Below, in pieces: positions 15,302 through 22,421 of a stretch of 64,000 bases of DNA. The DNA is from JBAXTZ01 sp041666525. GTDB lineage: Bacteria > Bacillota > Negativicutes > JBAXTZ01. The DNA is taken from assembly GCA_041666525.1 (NCBI GenBank), contig JBAYGT010000003.1, positions 62,001 through 126,000 on the forward strand, given 5' to 3'. The notes below the pieces were generated by a model, which was given only the letters and a program-made list of their open reading frames with translations, was not told where the DNA came from and did not search any database. The position numbers and the translations under genes are program-made. Each line of letters opens with the position of its first letter. The first letter of the stretch is position 1.

Positions 15302-17089
15302 ATGAAAAATCACTATATAACTGTCTATCGTACCTTAATCAAGCCGGTAGTGCGAAGCGAACGGCTGACTATTTTTTTGTGTCTGCTGATGTCGCTGCTG
15401 TTGATGATCGTCGAGGCTGGTAGTGTGATATTGATGGTTCCGCTGTTGCAGGCGCTCGGGTTGTCGGGCGGGCAGGGTATGGAAAAGCTGAATGTTCTGG
15501 CAAAGACGGTTATCGACGCAACAAATATCGCGCCGAATATTATGCTGCTGTTGCCGGTAGTGGTTTGTTTTGGGGCTATGCAGGGCTGGATCAATAAGAC
15601 GTTTATTTTATACAATTCCCGCCTGACCCAACGAATCACCACCCGGATGTCGGGAACGATGTTTACGCTGATCGCCGGTGCCTCATGGCGCTGGGCGCAG
15701 CGGCGCGGGCGCTCGGCCCTCTATATGCTGATTATGCGCGACAGCAACGCAGTCGGCGGATTTGTTGCCGGTGTGCTGCAAATGGTTACCGCCATCTGCA
15801 AAGCCGGAGTTCAGCTGATTATGGCGCTGTTAATTTCGCTGCCTGCGACAATCGTCGCGCTGGCCGCAGGAGTGATAATCGCCGTTGCCCGCCGTCCGTT
15901 TCTTGCAAAGCAGCGCGTTATCGGCGAGAAAACGCTGGAGCTGAGCCAGATCCAATATCACGAGATGTTTGATTATTTGGGCGGCTTAAAAGAGGTTAAG
16001 GGTTACGGCCAGGAAAAACAGCATGAATTGCGCTTCAATGAAGTTACCGAAAGAGTTGGCGCCAACAACGTCCGCAAGACCGAGTTGAGCAGCTCGGCCG
16101 ATTTTATCAACAGATTGATCGTTATCGGCTTTACTGCGGTGTTCGTATTGGTGTATTACAAAATTTTCGGTGCCAGTCTGGCGGAAATAATGGTGATTCT
16201 GTACGTGTTCAACCGGCTACAGGGGCAGATAAAATATTTTCAGAGTTTCTTTGAAAGCTTGGTTGATGTCGCGCCGACGATGAAACAACTGTCGGATTGC
16301 CTGAGTGAGTTTTGGGATGTTCAGACAACTGTTCCTGATACCGACGCCCGGACGGATATTGACAGCCTGCGGCTGGATGAAGTCTGTTTCCAGTATGATT
16401 CGCAGACCGGTTTTGAGCTTGGGCCGCTGACCGCCGAAATTCCGGCGGGGAAAATCACCGCGCTGGCGGGGATATCCGGTTCCGGCAAAACTACCAGCGG
16501 CGATTTGTTGCTGGGATTGTTGTTTCCCGACAGCGGTGAACTGCTGGTAAATGACAAACAGCTTCAAGGGGAAGAACTTGCGAAATGGCGTAACTCGGTT
16601 GGATATGTTGCTCAGCAACCGTACATTTTTCACGGCAGCATCCGCGCAAACTTGCTCTGGGCAAATGCTGCTGCGACGGATGCAGAATTATGGCAGGCGC
16701 TAGACATGGCGAGATTTGCAAAACGCGTTCGTTCGATGAACAATGGGCTGGACAGCTGGCTTGGCGAAGACGGTGAAATGCTGTCTGGTGGAGAAAAACA
16801 GCGGCTGGCGATTGCCCGCGCGCTGGTACGTAAACCGGCGTTATTGGTGATGGACGAAGCGACTAGTATGCTGGATATCGAAAATGAGCATGAGATACGG
16901 CAGTCGTTGCTCGGACTGCGGGGCAAGATGACCATCGTGATGATTGCCCACCGGCTGTATACCCTAAAGACCGCTGACCAGATTCTGTTGCTGGAACACG
17001 GTAAAATTATTGAGCGCGGAACTTACGATGAATTGGCAGTGTTGCCGACCGGTCGGTTCGCAGAATTGCTAAACTATGGTGTGCTATGA
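15302..17089 (+). CDS. ABC exporter (fused membrane and ATPase domains), peptide cluster
   Basis: This 595-residue half-transporter has a type-I exporter membrane domain with about six helices (residues 20-340). The C-terminal ATPase has Walker A GISGSGKTT (near 391), Q-loop YVAQQPYIF, signature LSGGEKQR (near 494), Walker B LLVMDEATSMLD and H-loop MIAHRL. There is no N-terminal C39 peptidase domain, so it does not cleave a leader itself. It likely functions as a homodimer exporting the mature product of the peptide gene at 20600. The ATG at 15302 has only a weak ribosome binding site. Its stop overlaps the next start (ATGA), showing translational coupling. Confidence 0.9.
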   Translation: MKNHYITVYRTLIKPVVRSERLTIFLCLLMSLLLMIVEAGSVILMVPLLQALGLSGGQGMEKLNVLAKTVIDATNIAPNIMLLLPVVVCFGAMQGWINKTFILYNSRLTQRITTRMSGTMFTLIAGASWRWAQRRGRSALYMLIMRDSNAVGGFVAGVLQMVTAICKAGVQLIMALLISLPATIVALAAGVIIAVARRPFLAKQRVIGEKTLELSQIQYHEMFDYLGGLKEVKGYGQEKQHELRFNEVTERVGANNVRKTELSSSADFINRLIVIGFTAVFVLVYYKIFGASLAEIMVILYVFNRLQGQIKYFQSFFESLVDVAPTMKQLSDCLSEFWDVQTTVPDTDARTDIDSLRLDEVCFQYDSQTGFELGPLTAEIPAGKITALAGISGSGKTTSGDLLLGLLFPDSGELLVNDKQLQGEELAKWRNSVGYVAQQPYIFHGSIRANLLWANAAATDAELWQALDMARFAKRVRSMNNGLDSWLGEDGEMLSGGEKQRLAIARALVRKPALLVMDEATSMLDIENEHEIRQSLLGLRGKMTIVMIAHRLYTLKTADQILLLEHGKIIERGTYDELAVLPTGRFAELLNYGVL

Positions 17090-18015
17090 TCAACACAGAA
17101 CAAAAACTTGCTCAACTTACGCGGTACGTTATAACAATAGCCGAGGACTGGCAGCTGGCGGAACTAAACGAAAAATTTTCCGCCGCAGGCATCGATTGGC
17201 TGATATTAAAAGGCGCGGCGCTGGGACGGTGGCTGTACGCCAATCCGGCCAAACGCCAGTCGGACGATATAGATATCTTGGTGCGTTATGCCGATTTGCA
17301 GCGGGCCGCCGCGATTATTGAACACTCTGGCTACCGTCGCTGGTGGATCAACCAGAGTAAGGCTGAGTGGCGGGATATCGATTGGCACTTGGTCTATCGC
17401 CATGAAAGAACTGGTTATAAAACGCTTGAGCTGCATTGGGAACTGGAGGAAGCCGGACGCGGTCGGCTCAAAACAATTGACGAAATATTTGCCGGTGCAC
17501 GGATAATTGTATATAACGAGAAGATGTATAAAGGATTATCTGTCATTGACGCGTTTCTGCACGCTGCGTTTCACGCTTTCCGTACCAAAGAAGCGGAAAT
17601 GCGTGAACAGTGGTTGCAGGATTATGAGCTGCTAACCGCGCAGATTACTGCCGAAAAATGTTGGAATGAGTTATTGAAAGCGGCAGAACAGTGGAATTGC
17701 CGCGGCGAGTTGGCGCGGGCGCTGGAACTGGTACGGCTGCGCGGCAATACCGTTATACCGGCAGCGGCGGCTGAATTTATTGCGAACTATTACCGGCAGC
17801 CGCTGGTGGACTGGCAAGAACGCCGGCTGAAAACCGCGTTGTCCGGTTGGAATTACGCGAATGTCCGGCAAAAAGCCGCCGGGTTGGCGCGCATGGTCTG
17901 GGCGCCGCGCGAGCGGATACAGACATTGTATCCCGGTAGACCGTTATTATACGCTTACTGTCTGCGCTGGAAAAAATGGCTCGAAATCGCGTTGAACGGC
18001 ATTATTTCCAAATAA
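17086..18015 (+). CDS. nucleotidyltransferase-family protein (NTP_transf_5-like)
   Basis: This 309-residue protein shows the family core: LILKGAALG near residue 43, then the metal-binding DDIDILVR motif near 66, then a conserved HWELEE segment and FLHAAFHAFR. These match the uncharacterised nucleotidyltransferase family (Pfam NTP_transf_5) common in RiPP clusters, including Firmicutes lasso-peptide clusters with HprK-like kinases, where such proteins are candidate tailoring enzymes. The reaction here is unknown. It overlaps the exporter gene by four bases and precedes the PqqD-like gene. Confidence 0.75.
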   Translation: MINTEQKLAQLTRYVITIAEDWQLAELNEKFSAAGIDWLILKGAALGRWLYANPAKRQSDDIDILVRYADLQRAAAIIEHSGYRRWWINQSKAEWRDIDWHLVYRHERTGYKTLELHWELEEAGRGRLKTIDEIFAGARIIVYNEKMYKGLSVIDAFLHAAFHAFRTKEAEMREQWLQDYELLTAQITAEKCWNELLKAAEQWNCRGELARALELVRLRGNTVIPAAAAEFIANYYRQPLVDWQERRLKTALSGWNYANVRQKAAGLARMVWAPRERIQTLYPGRPLLYAYCLRWKKWLEIALNGIISK

Positions 18016-18059
18016 TAATGAAGGAGAGGGGCGCACATAAGTGTACCCTTATAGAAATC

Positions 18060-18317
18060 ATGAACCACAAACTGCATGATCACATCATTATCCGCGAGGA
18101 ATTTGACGACTGGGCGATTTTGTTCGATCCGGATACAGCCAATGGCTATGCTCTGGATCCGGTCGGAGTTGCCATCTGCCGGCAACTGGACGGAGTGAAG
18201 ACTGTTGCAGAAATCACGGAAGTTATCCGTGAACAGTTTGATGAAGTTTCTGATGAAGTTGACACGCACTGCGCCGATTTCGTCCGGCAATTGCTGGACG
18301 AAAATCTGGCGGCATGA
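18060..18317 (+). CDS. PqqD-like RiPP recognition protein
   Basis: This encodes about 85 residues with the PqqD/RRE pattern: an early strand, WAILFDPDTANGYALDPVG with the typical hydrophobic-x-Asn/Gly turn, a helix AICRQLDG, then TVAEITEVIREQF and a C-terminal helix. PqqD-like domains bind the leader of the precursor and deliver it to modifying enzymes. Both adjacent radical SAM enzymes and the YxxPxLxxxG leader in the precursor fit this role. The start is uncertain: ATG 18060 fits family length, while ATG 18018 would add 14 residues; neither has a good ribosome binding site. Confidence 0.8.
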   Translation: MNHKLHDHIIIREEFDDWAILFDPDTANGYALDPVGVAICRQLDGVKTVAEITEVIREQFDEVSDEVDTHCADFVRQLLDENLAA

Positions 18318-18342
18318 CTTTGCGCCGGGATTGGGAGAGTTT

Positions 18343-19464
18343 ATGAGTTGTGACGAAACCCTGCGGGTGATGAACACTCCGAAAAAAATTGATATCGCGC
18401 TGACCAATAACTGCAACTTGCGCTGCCGGTACTGCTATTTTTTCACATCGGAAGCCGACACCGGCAAAGATTTGCCGACCGCCGCGTGGCTGAAATTTTT
18501 TGAAGAACTGAAGGACTGCGCGGTAATGGATGTTTGCCTGGCAGGTGGTGAACCGTTCATGCGCCCGGACTTGCGGGAAATTATCACCGGAGCAGTGCGC
18601 AACCGGTTACGTTATTCGCTGTTGTCCAACGGCACACTGATTGATGATTCGATCGCCGAATTTATTGCGGCGAGCAACCGCTGCAGCAGCGTGCAGGTGT
18701 CGATTGACGGCGCCGATTCGTCGGTGCACGATGCCAGCCGTGGCGGGTTTGAGCAGGCAGTGCGGGGTATAAAAGTATTGCAACGGCATAACCTCCCGTT
18801 GACCGTCCGGCTGACTATTAACCGCTTTAATGTCAATCATTTGGAGGAAACAGCGGCGTTTTTGTTGGAAGAAATTGGTTTGCCGGCGTTTTCGACCAAT
18901 TCAGCAGGCTATTTCGGGCTGTGCCGCCAGAACAATGACGAAATTTCACTGACGACTGCCGACCGGATGAAGGCGATGCGATCACTGCTGCGGATAATTA
19001 AGAAATACGGCAACCGCGTTGGCGCTCAGGCCGGACCGCTGGCAGAAGCGCTGCAATGGCGCGAGCTGGTACAGAACAGCAACAGCGGCAAGAAACCGAA
19101 CGGCGGTGGCTGCGGCGTATTGGGCAGCTGCGGCGGCGTGTTCAGCGCCATGGCGGTGCGCGCCGACGGAGTGATGACGCCCTGCACCCAGATACCGCAT
19201 ATTGAGCTTGGACAAATAAACCAGAACAGCCTGCGGGAAGTGTGGCAGAATCATCCGGAGTTGAACCGGCTACGGGAGCGGCGAAACATTTCGTTGCGGA
19301 GTTTTGCGATGTGCCGGAACTGCGAATATGCCGATTACTGCCGGGGCGGCTGCCCGGCGGTAGCCTATGGTCTCGGCGGTGATGAAAACATACCGTCGCC
19401 CGATGCTTGTTACAAGCAATTTTTGAGTGACGGAGGAACGCTGCCGGATGAATCAGAATACTGA
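18343..19464 (+). CDS. radical SAM/SPASM peptide-modifying enzyme 1
   Basis: This 373-residue enzyme has the radical SAM motif CNLRCRYC (Cys24, Cys28, Cys31), then GGEP (LAGGEPFMRPDL), a SNGT segment and an SIDGAD motif typical of the barrel. The C-terminal SPASM region (from about 250) is Cys-rich: GGCGVLGSCGGVF, a central TPCTQ, then MCRNCEYADYCRGGCP and a final ACYK. These would ligate auxiliary FeS clusters. From memory the sequence resembles ScmE of the SynChlorMet cassette. It likely installs a radical-mediated crosslink on the precursor. The ATG at 18343 follows GGGAGAG; its 3' end overlaps the second enzyme by 17 bases. Confidence 0.9.
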   Translation: MSCDETLRVMNTPKKIDIALTNNCNLRCRYCYFFTSEADTGKDLPTAAWLKFFEELKDCAVMDVCLAGGEPFMRPDLREIITGAVRNRLRYSLLSNGTLIDDSIAEFIAASNRCSSVQVSIDGADSSVHDASRGGFEQAVRGIKVLQRHNLPLTVRLTINRFNVNHLEETAAFLLEEIGLPAFSTNSAGYFGLCRQNNDEISLTTADRMKAMRSLLRIIKKYGNRVGAQAGPLAEALQWRELVQNSNSGKKPNGGGCGVLGSCGGVFSAMAVRADGVMTPCTQIPHIELGQINQNSLREVWQNHPELNRLRERRNISLRSFAMCRNCEYADYCRGGCPAVAYGLGGDENIPSPDACYKQFLSDGGTLPDESEY

Positions 19465-20566
19465 TAATGTGTCAGCTGCTAATAGCTGGCGGCTTAATTC
19501 GATATATTTCTATCTCACCGACGGCTGCAATCTAAATTGTCGCCACTGCTGGCTGGCGCCTTTGTTTACCGGTAATAATGAGCCGTGTAATTTTTTGGAT
19601 TTGGACTTGCTCAAAGATATCGTCCGGCAGGGCAAGGAAATCGGTTTGCAATCGGTCAAACTGACTGGCGGCGAACCGCTGCTGCACCCGCAGTTTGAAG
19701 CGATTGTCGATTTTCTGCAGGCCGAAGAGCTGGGGATTACGGTCGAGACCAATGGAGTGTTGCTTACTGAAGAACTGGCGAAAAAGCTCGTCAAATCCAA
19801 GGCTTTTCATCTGTCGGTCAGTCTGGACGGGGTGGATGCCGATACTCACGAAGCGATGCGCCGGGTAAAAGATTCGTTTGCTGCCGCGTTGCGTGGTATC
19901 GCAAACATGGTTACTGTCGGCTACAAACCGCAGATAATCATGTCGCTCACACCGGACAGCGCCGGGCAGATGGAGCCGATGGTGCGGTTGGCCGAAGAAA
20001 TCGGCGCCCGTTCGGTGAAATTCAACTTGATTCAGTCCAGTGGACGGGGCGAAAAACTGCACGCCGATAACGCGACACTGTCGGTGGCACAGATGGTCGA
20101 GCTTGGCAAATGGGTAGAGGACGACCTATCGCCTAATGCCAAAGTTGGTGTTTTCTACAGTCATCCGGCGGCGTTCAAGCCATTGCACCGCCTGTTTGGT
20201 TCCGCCGATGGCGGTTGCAATATCAGCGGCTGCGGGATCAAAGGGATAATCGGTGTGATCGCTGACGGTTCCTATGCGCTGTGCGGAATCGGCCTGCAAA
20301 TCCGTGAGCTGATTTTCGGAAACGCCAAGACTGACAAACTGGCGGATGTCTGGAATAACAGCGCAGTATTGCAGGCGATTCGCGCGGATTTGCCGGATAA
20401 ACTTGAAGGGGTGTGTGCTGACTGTGTGTTGAAATCCCGCTGCATTGGTTCATGCGTAGCCCAGAACTATCACGGTGCCAGGAGTCTGTATGCGCCGTTC
20501 TGGTATTGCCAGACGGCTTATGAACAAGGTTTGTTTCCGGCGAGCAGATTGCTGAGAGTTATATAA
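19448..20566 (+). CDS. radical SAM/SPASM peptide-modifying enzyme 2
   Basis: This 372-residue enzyme has the motif CNLNCRHC (Cys27, Cys31, Cys34) in TDGCNLNCRHCWLAP, KLTGGEPLLHPQF, an ETNGV segment and SLDGVD. The C-terminal SPASM-like region has Cys in GGCNISGCGIKG, YALCGIG, then GVCADCVLKSRCIGSCVAQ and YCQTAY. From memory it resembles ScmF of the SynChlorMet cassette and differs clearly from enzyme 1, so the two probably do different chemistry or act as a pair. The ATG at 19448 follows GGAGG and lies inside the end of the upstream gene. The precursor gene starts 33 bases after its stop. Confidence 0.9.
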   Translation: MNQNTDNVSAANSWRLNSIYFYLTDGCNLNCRHCWLAPLFTGNNEPCNFLDLDLLKDIVRQGKEIGLQSVKLTGGEPLLHPQFEAIVDFLQAEELGITVETNGVLLTEELAKKLVKSKAFHLSVSLDGVDADTHEAMRRVKDSFAAALRGIANMVTVGYKPQIIMSLTPDSAGQMEPMVRLAEEIGARSVKFNLIQSSGRGEKLHADNATLSVAQMVELGKWVEDDLSPNAKVGVFYSHPAAFKPLHRLFGSADGGCNISGCGIKGIIGVIADGSYALCGIGLQIRELIFGNAKTDKLADVWNNSAVLQAIRADLPDKLEGVCADCVLKSRCIGSCVAQNYHGARSLYAPFWYCQTAYEQGLFPASRLLRVI

Positions 20567-20599
20567 TAATAAATATATAAATAAAAAATGGAGGCGAGA

Positions 20600-20821
20600 A
20601 TGAAAAAATATCAGCGTCCGCAACTTCACAGAATTGGCCCCGATTCTTCGCAGTGTGCCTGCACGACTGGCAGCAGCGCAGGCTCTGCATCAACCTGCTC
20701 TACGGGGGCGACCCCGATGCCTGCGATGTGTCAGGCTGGGTCTGGAGACGCGCCACAGCCGTGTTTTTCCGGAAGCGCACCAGCTTTTCACGAATGTACT
20801 GTTGGGGGAGCTCCGAGCTGA
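20600..20821 (+). CDS. putative RiPP precursor peptide with periodic Cys
   Basis: This encodes 73 residues with a strong GGAGGCG ribosome binding site. The N-terminus has Tyr4, Pro7, Leu9 and Gly13 in the exact YxxPxLxxxG spacing of the leader motif of paeninodin-type lasso precursors, bound there by a PqqD-like protein. The core has Cys at 19, 21, 33, 44, 55 and 66; the last four are exactly 11 apart. From Cys21 on, five modules read C-x-x-G-(S/A/G), rich in Ser, Ala, Pro and Gly. The peptide ends in Ser. It is not a lasso core, since the cyclase genes are missing; multiple thioether or other radical crosslinks are more likely (inference). Confidence 0.8.
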   Translation: MKKYQRPQLHRIGPDSSQCACTTGSSAGSASTCSTGATPMPAMCQAGSGDAPQPCFSGSAPAFHECTVGGAPS

Positions 20822-20822
20822 A

Positions 20823-21362
20823 ATGCAGGACAGGCTGCTTAATACGGCCGGTTGTAGACTCGAAAATCACCAGGAAGAGGCATGCCACGAAATACAAAAA
20901 ATTCAAAATCCTCATCCTGATATTTCGCAGGTCATTTGCGAGGGCAACAGCATGTTTCCGACGCTGCGTAATGGCGATATATTGTTTGCTGACAGACAAG
21001 CCAAGGTTCGGGCGGGCGATATCGTTGTTTATAGTACGGCGGACGGCCAGCGAATTGTGCACCGGCTAGTCGCCCACTGCGAATCGGGGTTGCTGACGCA
21101 GGGAGACAACAACCGCTTGCCGGATAGTGATTTAGTCAGCAAAGAACAGGTGCTTGGTAAAATACTGTTTGGATTTCGCGGGCGCAAAACCATTAATTGC
21201 AAAAACGGCAAAACAGGTATGCTACGCTTCCGGCTATTTCAAACCCGGGTTCAGGCAAAATATCACGGGTTTATTGTATGTCGTTGGCTGTACCGGCTGT
21301 TATTTGATGAACAGACGCTGAAAAAATTCTGTCGTCATCGAAAGCAGAGAAAAGAGGATTGA
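20823..21362 (+). CDS. S26/S24-type signal-peptidase-like protease (Ser/His)
   Basis: This 179-residue protein has the catalytic Ser motif GNSMFPTLRNGD (Ser43), then a GDIVVY strand, RIVHRLV with His80 in the position of the general base of SipW/Sec11-type enzymes instead of Lys, and a TQGDNN segment. No N-terminal membrane helix precedes the Ser; one weakly hydrophobic stretch lies near the C-terminus (about 144-158). It is a candidate leader peptidase for the precursor encoded one base upstream. The ATG at 20823 has GGGGGAG just before it; a longer frame from 20634 overlaps the precursor and is discarded. Confidence 0.8.
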   Translation: MQDRLLNTAGCRLENHQEEACHEIQKIQNPHPDISQVICEGNSMFPTLRNGDILFADRQAKVRAGDIVVYSTADGQRIVHRLVAHCESGLLTQGDNNRLPDSDLVSKEQVLGKILFGFRGRKTINCKNGKTGMLRFRLFQTRVQAKYHGFIVCRWLYRLLFDEQTLKKFCRHRKQRKED

Positions 21363-21365
21363 CGC

Positions 21366-22184
21366 TTGCAGGCTGCAGAATATTATTTTACGTTGGCAAA
21401 CGGGTTTACCGTCGAATTTGGCGCGACAGCGCGAGCTGCGGATTTGCTTGCGGAATTCGCAGCGATTTACCAGCTGGAGACTAGCGGCCGGGCGGCGGAT
21501 TATCGAATAGTAATTGCTTATTCGGATGAACGGCGCGATATTGAACAAACTGGAGCCAGTGACAAGACCAGCTATGAATTTATTTATGATTTGCCATTGA
21601 AGCGCACACGCGAGGAGCTGCAACAATTGCATTATATGCAATTGCAGAAAATCGGCCATCACGCGCTTCGCGCGATTGTGTGGAAAACATGGGCATTGCC
21701 GGTGCATTGTGCGCTGGCGGAACAAAACGGCGGTGGCTGTATCTTCGCCGGACACAGCGGTGTCGGTAAATCAACGCTATGTAGTAAAATGCAAACGCCC
21801 TGGCGGGCGGTTTCCGATGACAATGCCCTGATTGTGAAAAACGGCAACGAATATTTCCTTCATCCGCTGCCGACCTGGAGCCGGTTTATGTATGATGAGG
21901 GCGGTTACGCGGTGGCAACTGCTGAACACTTGCCGCTCAGTGGCATATATTTCTTAACCCAGGCAGATTGCGACGAATGTCGTCCCGTCGAGACAACTGA
22001 GGCGATTTTGCGGCTGCGCAAATCAGCCGAAGAAGCGTCGTTTATCTGGCAGGTGCCGAAGGACGAACGAATTTCCCTAAATGCGCTATTTTTTGACCGG
22101 GCATGCGAAATTATTTGGCAAAAGCCACATGGTGAGCTATTCAGCACGGTTGATGGGCTGCCGTGGTTGGAGATTAAAATATAA
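21366..22184 (+). CDS. HprK-like peptide kinase candidate
   Basis: This 272-residue protein has an HPr-kinase-like ATP-binding core: P-loop at about 129-137 (GHSGVGKST), followed by a SDDNALI segment matching the TED/SDD acid position, then HPLPTWSRF and a C-terminal helix-strand region. HprK homologues in paeninodin-type lasso clusters phosphorylate the C-terminal Ser of the precursor, and the precursor here also ends in Ser. From memory it also resembles ScmC of the SynChlorMet cassette. The start is TTG 21366 after AGAGGA. It is the last gene of the cluster; a hairpin follows at 22346. Confidence 0.75.
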   Translation: MQAAEYYFTLANGFTVEFGATARAADLLAEFAAIYQLETSGRAADYRIVIAYSDERRDIEQTGASDKTSYEFIYDLPLKRTREELQQLHYMQLQKIGHHALRAIVWKTWALPVHCALAEQNGGGCIFAGHSGVGKSTLCSKMQTPWRAVSDDNALIVKNGNEYFLHPLPTWSRFMYDEGGYAVATAEHLPLSGIYFLTQADCDECRPVETTEAILRLRKSAEEASFIWQVPKDERISLNALFFDRACEIIWQKPHGELFSTVDGLPWLEIKI

Positions 22185-22336
22185 AAAACAGAGTCGGCAA
22201 ATACATACGTTTGGTCATCCATTTGGCAGTGATTTTAACCCCGACGATCACTGGGTATCAATGTCTAAAGTGGCTTCATAGGGCGAGTTCGAACCTAAGT
22301 AATAGTATTATAGCGGCAAAACATTTGTGATTATGG

Positions 22337-22342
22337 TAAAAT
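22337..22342 (+). promoter_or_regulatory. possible extended -10 before the MFS gene
   Basis: TGG-TAAAAT (22334-22342) resembles an extended -10, but no convincing -35 is visible. If used, the hairpin at 22346 would be in the 5' leader of the transporter mRNA. Confidence 0.3.
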
Positions 22343-22345
22343 AAA

Positions 22346-22404
22346 AGGCGGTTGGTTGAATTAGGATTTTCGGAAAAATTTCAACCACGCCTGTTTATTT
22401 TATT
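22346..22404 (+). terminator. imperfect hairpin with T-rich tail before the MFS gene
   Basis: AGGCG and GGTTGAA pair with TTTCAACC and CGCCT across interruptions, and a T-rich run follows (GTTTATTTTATTT). It is probably the terminator of the peptide cluster or an attenuator for the transporter gene. Confidence 0.55.
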
Positions 22405-22421
22405 TAAACAATGGAGGGCTT

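Noticed and set aside
20634..20822. Longer start for the S26-type peptidase
   Set aside because: The extra 63 residues overlap the precursor gene in another frame and look like shadow translation; a strong ribosome binding site precedes ATG 20823.
15302..22184. Lasso-peptide biosynthetic cluster
   Set aside because: The leader motif, kinase and nucleotidyltransferase fit, but there is no asparagine-synthetase-like cyclase and no transglutaminase-like B2 protease, and the core is Cys-periodic.
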